From: Bacteroidales bacterium
GTDB taxonomy: Bacteria > Bacteroidota > Bacteroidia > Bacteroidales > Lentimicrobiaceae
DNA length: 64,000 nucleotides
Direction of reading: 5' to 3'
Assembly: GCA_016709025.1 (NCBI GenBank)
Contig: JADJEQ010000003.1
Location: 62,001-126,000 of the forward strand
The notes under the pieces are model-generated. The model made no database searches, had not been told where the DNA came from, and saw nothing but the letters and a program-made list of their open reading frames with translations. Shown here piece after piece: positions 61,143-64,000 of the stretch (positions are counted from its first letter, which is position 1; each line of letters opens with the position of its first letter). The translations under genes were made by a program, and so were the position numbers.

Positions 61143-62144
61143 CTAACTACCCAGGGTAGCAACCATCACTGCTTTGATGGTATGCAGGCGATTTTCGGCT
61201 TCGTCGAAAACAACCGACATAGGCGATTCGAAAACATCGTCGGTAACTTCCATTGCCTCAAGACCATATTTCTGGAAAATGTCTTCACCAATGGTTGTCT
61301 GACGGTTATGGAAAGCGGGTAAACAATGAAGGAACTTAACCTTCGGATTGCCGGTCTTTTTTACAACATCAAGATTTATCTGATACGGACTCAACAGTTT
61401 GATGCGTTCTGCCCAGACTTCAGCAGGTTCGCCCATAGAAACCCAAACATCGGTGTAGAGAAAGTCAACGCCTTTTACACCTTCCTCAACATTTTCAGTC
61501 AGGGTGATTTTTCCGCCTGTTTCTTTGGCTATTTCGCGACATTGTGCAACCAAATCCTCATTCGGCCAGCAGGCTTTTGGAGCAGCGGCGCGAAAGTCCA
61601 TTCCCATCTTCGCAGCCCCTACCATCAAAGAGTTGCCCATGTTGTTACGGGCATCGCCCAGATAACAGAATGCTACCTGATGTAAAGGTTTGTCGCAATG
61701 TTCCATCATGGTTAGAAAATCAGCAAGAATCTGGGTTGGATGAAACTCGGTTGTAAGACCGTTCCAGACAGGTACACCTGCATATTTCCCGAGTTCTTCA
61801 ACTATGTGTTGACCATATCCACGATATTCGATTCCATCATACATGCGTCCGAGAACGCGTGCAGTGTCTTTCATCGATTCCTTTTTGCCAATCTGAGAAC
61901 CGGAAGGTCCCAGGTAAGTTACATGCGCCCCCTGATCAAGTGCAGCAACTTCAAAAGCACAACGGGTGCGGGTCGAATCTTTTTCAAAGATCAAAGCTAT
62001 GTTTTTTCCTTTGAGTTTCTGCTGCTCAGTACCTACGTATTTAGCTTTTTTCAGATCAACCGAAAGTTGAAGTAAATACTTGATTTCCTGAGGTGTAAAG
62101 TCAAGCAATTTTAAAAAATTGCGGTTTCTTAAATTAAATGCCAT
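61143..62144 (-). CDS. argF: Ornithine carbamoyltransferase
   Basis: A 333-residue transferase with the carbamoyl-phosphate motif STRTRCAFE, the ornithine motif HCLPAFH, and VTYLGPSGSQIGKKESMKDTARVLGRM. It interconverts ornithine plus carbamoyl phosphate with citrulline plus phosphate. It lies 34 nt downstream of carbamate kinase on the same strand, so it could serve the catabolic route (ArcB) and generate ATP. Arginine deiminase is not in the window, so the direction is not proved. Confidence 0.95.
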   Translation of the reverse strand: MAFNLRNRNFLKLLDFTPQEIKYLLQLSVDLKKAKYVGTEQQKLKGKNIALIFEKDSTRTRCAFEVAALDQGAHVTYLGPSGSQIGKKESMKDTARVLGRMYDGIEYRGYGQHIVEELGKYAGVPVWNGLTTEFHPTQILADFLTMMEHCDKPLHQVAFCYLGDARNNMGNSLMVGAAKMGMDFRAAAPKACWPNEDLVAQCREIAKETGGKITLTENVEEGVKGVDFLYTDVWVSMGEPAEVWAERIKLLSPYQINLDVVKKTGNPKVKFLHCLPAFHNRQTTIGEDIFQKYGLEAMEVTDDVFESPMSVVFDEAENRLHTIKAVMVATLGS

Positions 62145-62178
62145 ACTATTGAAAACTTAATGGTTAATATTATTTTTG

Positions 62179-63123
62179 TTAAACAATTACAATCCTGGTT
62201 CCTCCGTTATCGACACCAAGTTTGTCAGCACTGGTAATAATCGCGTCTTTACCGGTACCTTCAACAAAGCTGATGGCAGCCCTGATTTTCGGGGCCATAC
62301 TTCCTTCTGCGAACTGACCTTCTGCCAGGTATTTTCTGGCTTCAGAAATGGTCATCCGGTCAATTGCCTTTTCCTGAGGGGTATTATAATTTACACAAAC
62401 CTTCGGAACATCGGTAAGCACAAAGAACTTATCAGCCCTGATTTGAACGGCAAGTAAGGAGGAGGCCAAATCTTTATCAATTACGGCGTCAATCCCCTGC
62501 AGTTTATTTTCTTTAACATAAAACTGGGGAATACCTCCTCCACCAACAGCTATTACGATCTGACCTGCACGTGCCAACGTTTCAATCGATTTTTGATTGC
62601 TGATAACCAATGGCTTGGGGCTGGCAACTACTTTACGGTATCCCCTGTTTCGGGGATCAGCAGCAAAAGTTGCACCGGTTTCAGCTGTTATGCGTTCGGA
62701 TTCCTCTTTTGTATAATAAGGTCCAACCGGTTTTGTTGGATTAATAAATGCAGGGTCATTTTTATCGACCAGCACCTGGGTGATAATCGAAATTATATCA
62801 CGATCCAGATCGTTGGCCATCATTACATTACGTAACTGCTGCTCAATGATATAGCCGATAAAACCCTGTGAATAGGCAACTGCAATGTCGAGGGGCATAT
62901 CAGGTAAGCCATAAAGCTTGTTTCCTGCAGTATTCGAAAGCAGAATGTTTCCGACCTGAGGGCCGTTACCATGCGTAACAACAATGTTATAAGCGGCTCG
63001 TATCAGGGTGAGCAAACGTTCTGCAGTATCATAGGCATTTGCCTCCTGATCATCAATGGTTCCTTTCTGGTCACTTCGTAATAAGGCATTGCCTCCCAAT
63101 GCCACAACAGCTAGTTTCTTCAT
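62179..63123 (-). CDS. arcC: Carbamate kinase
   Basis: A 314-residue amino-acid kinase fold enzyme: VVALGGNALLRSDQKG, VVTHGNGPQVGNIL, ASPKPLVISNQKSIETLARAGQIVIAVGGGGIP, and VIDKDLASSLLA. It makes ATP from carbamoyl phosphate and ADP. It is first in an operon with the carbamoyltransferase and has a near-consensus promoter. Confidence 0.96.
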   Translation of the reverse strand: MKKLAVVALGGNALLRSDQKGTIDDQEANAYDTAERLLTLIRAAYNIVVTHGNGPQVGNILLSNTAGNKLYGLPDMPLDIAVAYSQGFIGYIIEQQLRNVMMANDLDRDIISIITQVLVDKNDPAFINPTKPVGPYYTKEESERITAETGATFAADPRNRGYRKVVASPKPLVISNQKSIETLARAGQIVIAVGGGGIPQFYVKENKLQGIDAVIDKDLASSLLAVQIRADKFFVLTDVPKVCVNYNTPQEKAIDRMTISEARKYLAEGQFAEGSMAPKIRAAISFVEGTGKDAIITSADKLGVDNGGTRIVIV

Positions 63124-63150
63124 AAAAAATTCAATAGGTTATTATTGCAG

Positions 63151-63180
63151 CAAAAGTAAATACTTTTAGATAATTAACAA
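63151..63180 (-). promoter_or_regulatory. Bacteroidota promoter of the arcC-argF operon
   Basis: On the minus strand: TTG (63180-63178), 19 nt, then TACTTTTG (63158-63151). The arcC ATG is 27 nt downstream. Confidence 0.75.
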
Positions 63181-63307
63181 GCCCTGAAAACCTCTCTTCT
63201 ATTGATTGTAACATACAGTAATTTACATAGATACAGGAGTCAATTTTAATCAGATTCCTATAGGTTGTGACTTCATTACACAAAAAGGCTGGTATAATAC
63301 AATCATT

Positions 63308-63315
63308 ATCTTTGC
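63308..63315 (+). promoter_or_regulatory. -7 box directly before the EamA transporter start
   Basis: TATCTTTG (TAnnTTTG) ends 4 nt before the ATG at 63320. Transcription would begin at or next to the start codon, implying a leaderless mRNA. No good -33 element at 19 nt was seen. Confidence 0.5.
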
Positions 63316-63319
63316 AGGA

Positions 63320-64000
63320 TGACACAAAACAAGAAGTCGGTAATTCTTGCACTTGCAGCCGTACTGCTATGGTCGACCATTGGGTCAGCTTTTAAGCTCA
63401 CACTCGGCTATCTTGATTTCACCCAGGTTTTGTTGTACTCATCTATGGTTGCCGTTATTTTTCTGGGTGGATTGTTATTGATTAGGGGAAAGTTCGGAAA
63501 TATCCTTAAAGTCAGCATGTCATCTCTTGGATTGTCAGCTCTGATGGGATTGTTTAATCCATTCGCATACTATCTGATCCTGCTTAAGGCCTATTCACTG
63601 CTTCAGGCCCAGGAGGCGGTTGCGCTCAATTATACCTGGCCGATGATTTTAGTATTGCTCTCAGGGGTTTTCCTGAAGCATAAAATTACCTGGTTCAATA
63701 TCCTCTCCCTGGTAATCAGTTTTACCGGCACCATCATTATAGCTACAAAAGGCAATCTTCTTGATTTTAATTTATCGGATCCTCTTGGTGTAACCCTTGC
63801 GCTCTCAAGTGCTTTTTTCTGGGCAACATATTGGTTGCTCAATCTCAAAGACAAAAGGGATACCGAGGAAAAATTGTTCTTAAATTTTCTGTTTGGCCTG
63901 ATTTATACACTCATATACTGTATTGTTACAGATAATCTCAGTATTCCGGGACCGGAAGCTACCTTGGGTGTAATCTACATCGGCTTGTTTGAGATGGGAA
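63320..64000 (+). CDS. EamA/DMT family transporter (partial, cut by window edge)
   Basis: The frame is open from the ATG at 63320 to the end of the window, giving 227 residues with seven or so membrane helices. The first EamA domain has VLLWSTIGSAFKL and a GLFNPFAYYLILLKAYSLLQAQEAVALNYTWPMILVLLSG-type end of repeat; the second repeat begins SDPLGVTLALSSAFFWATYWLL. The family exports or imports metabolites; the substrate is unknown. The rest of the protein is outside the window. Confidence 0.88.

Overview
The window looks like chromosome of a Bacteroidota (Bacteroidales-like) bacterium. The signs are lineage-typical families (DUF4301, DUF1684, DUF4831, DUF4199, a type III glutamine synthetase, a DUF4369-type thioredoxin protein, a carboxypeptidase-regulatory-domain TonB receptor), a type IX secretion sorting tail, and many TAnnTTTG -7 boxes, some with a TTTG/TTG element 19-20 nt upstream. 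kdsA, heptose genes and outer-membrane proteins show a Gram-negative envelope. No rRNA, CRISPR array, integrase or recognisable insertion sequence was seen.

Layout. 1-7 kb: end of a DUF4301 gene, a DUF1858 gene, pdxH, two tandem outer-membrane paralogues and a thiol-disulfide protein. 7.1-10.3 kb: the translation operon thrS-infC-rpmI-rplT on the minus strand. 10.9-16.4 kb: a G+C-rich block with a LexA/S24-type repressor divergent from a Y-family polymerase, followed by a second DnaE-type polymerase; this resembles an SOS mutagenesis cassette. 16.4-25.1 kb: a sensory operon encoding a CheB-CheR-PAS protein (split by a -1 frameshift at an A7 run) and two hybrid histidine kinases. 25.3-28.1 kb: an FMN riboswitch in front of a TonB-dependent receptor. 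28-39 kb: mixed housekeeping genes (MFS exporter, rhodanese, DEAD-box helicase, rarA, kdsA and envelope proteins).

39-49 kb: glutamine synthetase III, a sodium:solute symporter, then a glycan locus on the minus strand: a GT2 glycosyltransferase, a decayed second glycosyltransferase, a T9SS surface protein broken by an in-frame stop, and the four enzymes of the GDP-D-glycero-alpha-D-manno-heptose pathway (hddA, gmhA, hddC, gmhB). 49.9-51.3 kb: SRP RNA, a threonylcarbamoyl-AMP synthase-like gene, a cupin and tRNA-Lys, both RNA genes having consensus Bacteroidota promoters. 51.4-54.8 kb: two unusual genes resembling phage tail or adhesin proteins beside the tRNA. 55.5-60.9 kb: nucleotide-sugar genes (UDP-glucose dehydrogenase, UDP-xylose synthase, RmlD, phosphosugar mutase). 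61.1-64 kb: ornithine carbamoyltransferase with carbamate kinase, then an EamA transporter cut by the window edge.

The points most worth following up are the repressor/DinB/DnaE block with paired 17-bp palindromic operators, the flavin-riboswitch-controlled TonB receptor, the -1 frameshift inside the CheB domain, the AUA initiation codon proposed for infC, and the two phage-like genes next to tRNA-Lys. Several intergenic regions contain a distinctive low-complexity repeat style (ACTTTTTACTTTTT, CCTTGAACCCTTGAA, TTCACTTTTCAC, GGATGGAA).
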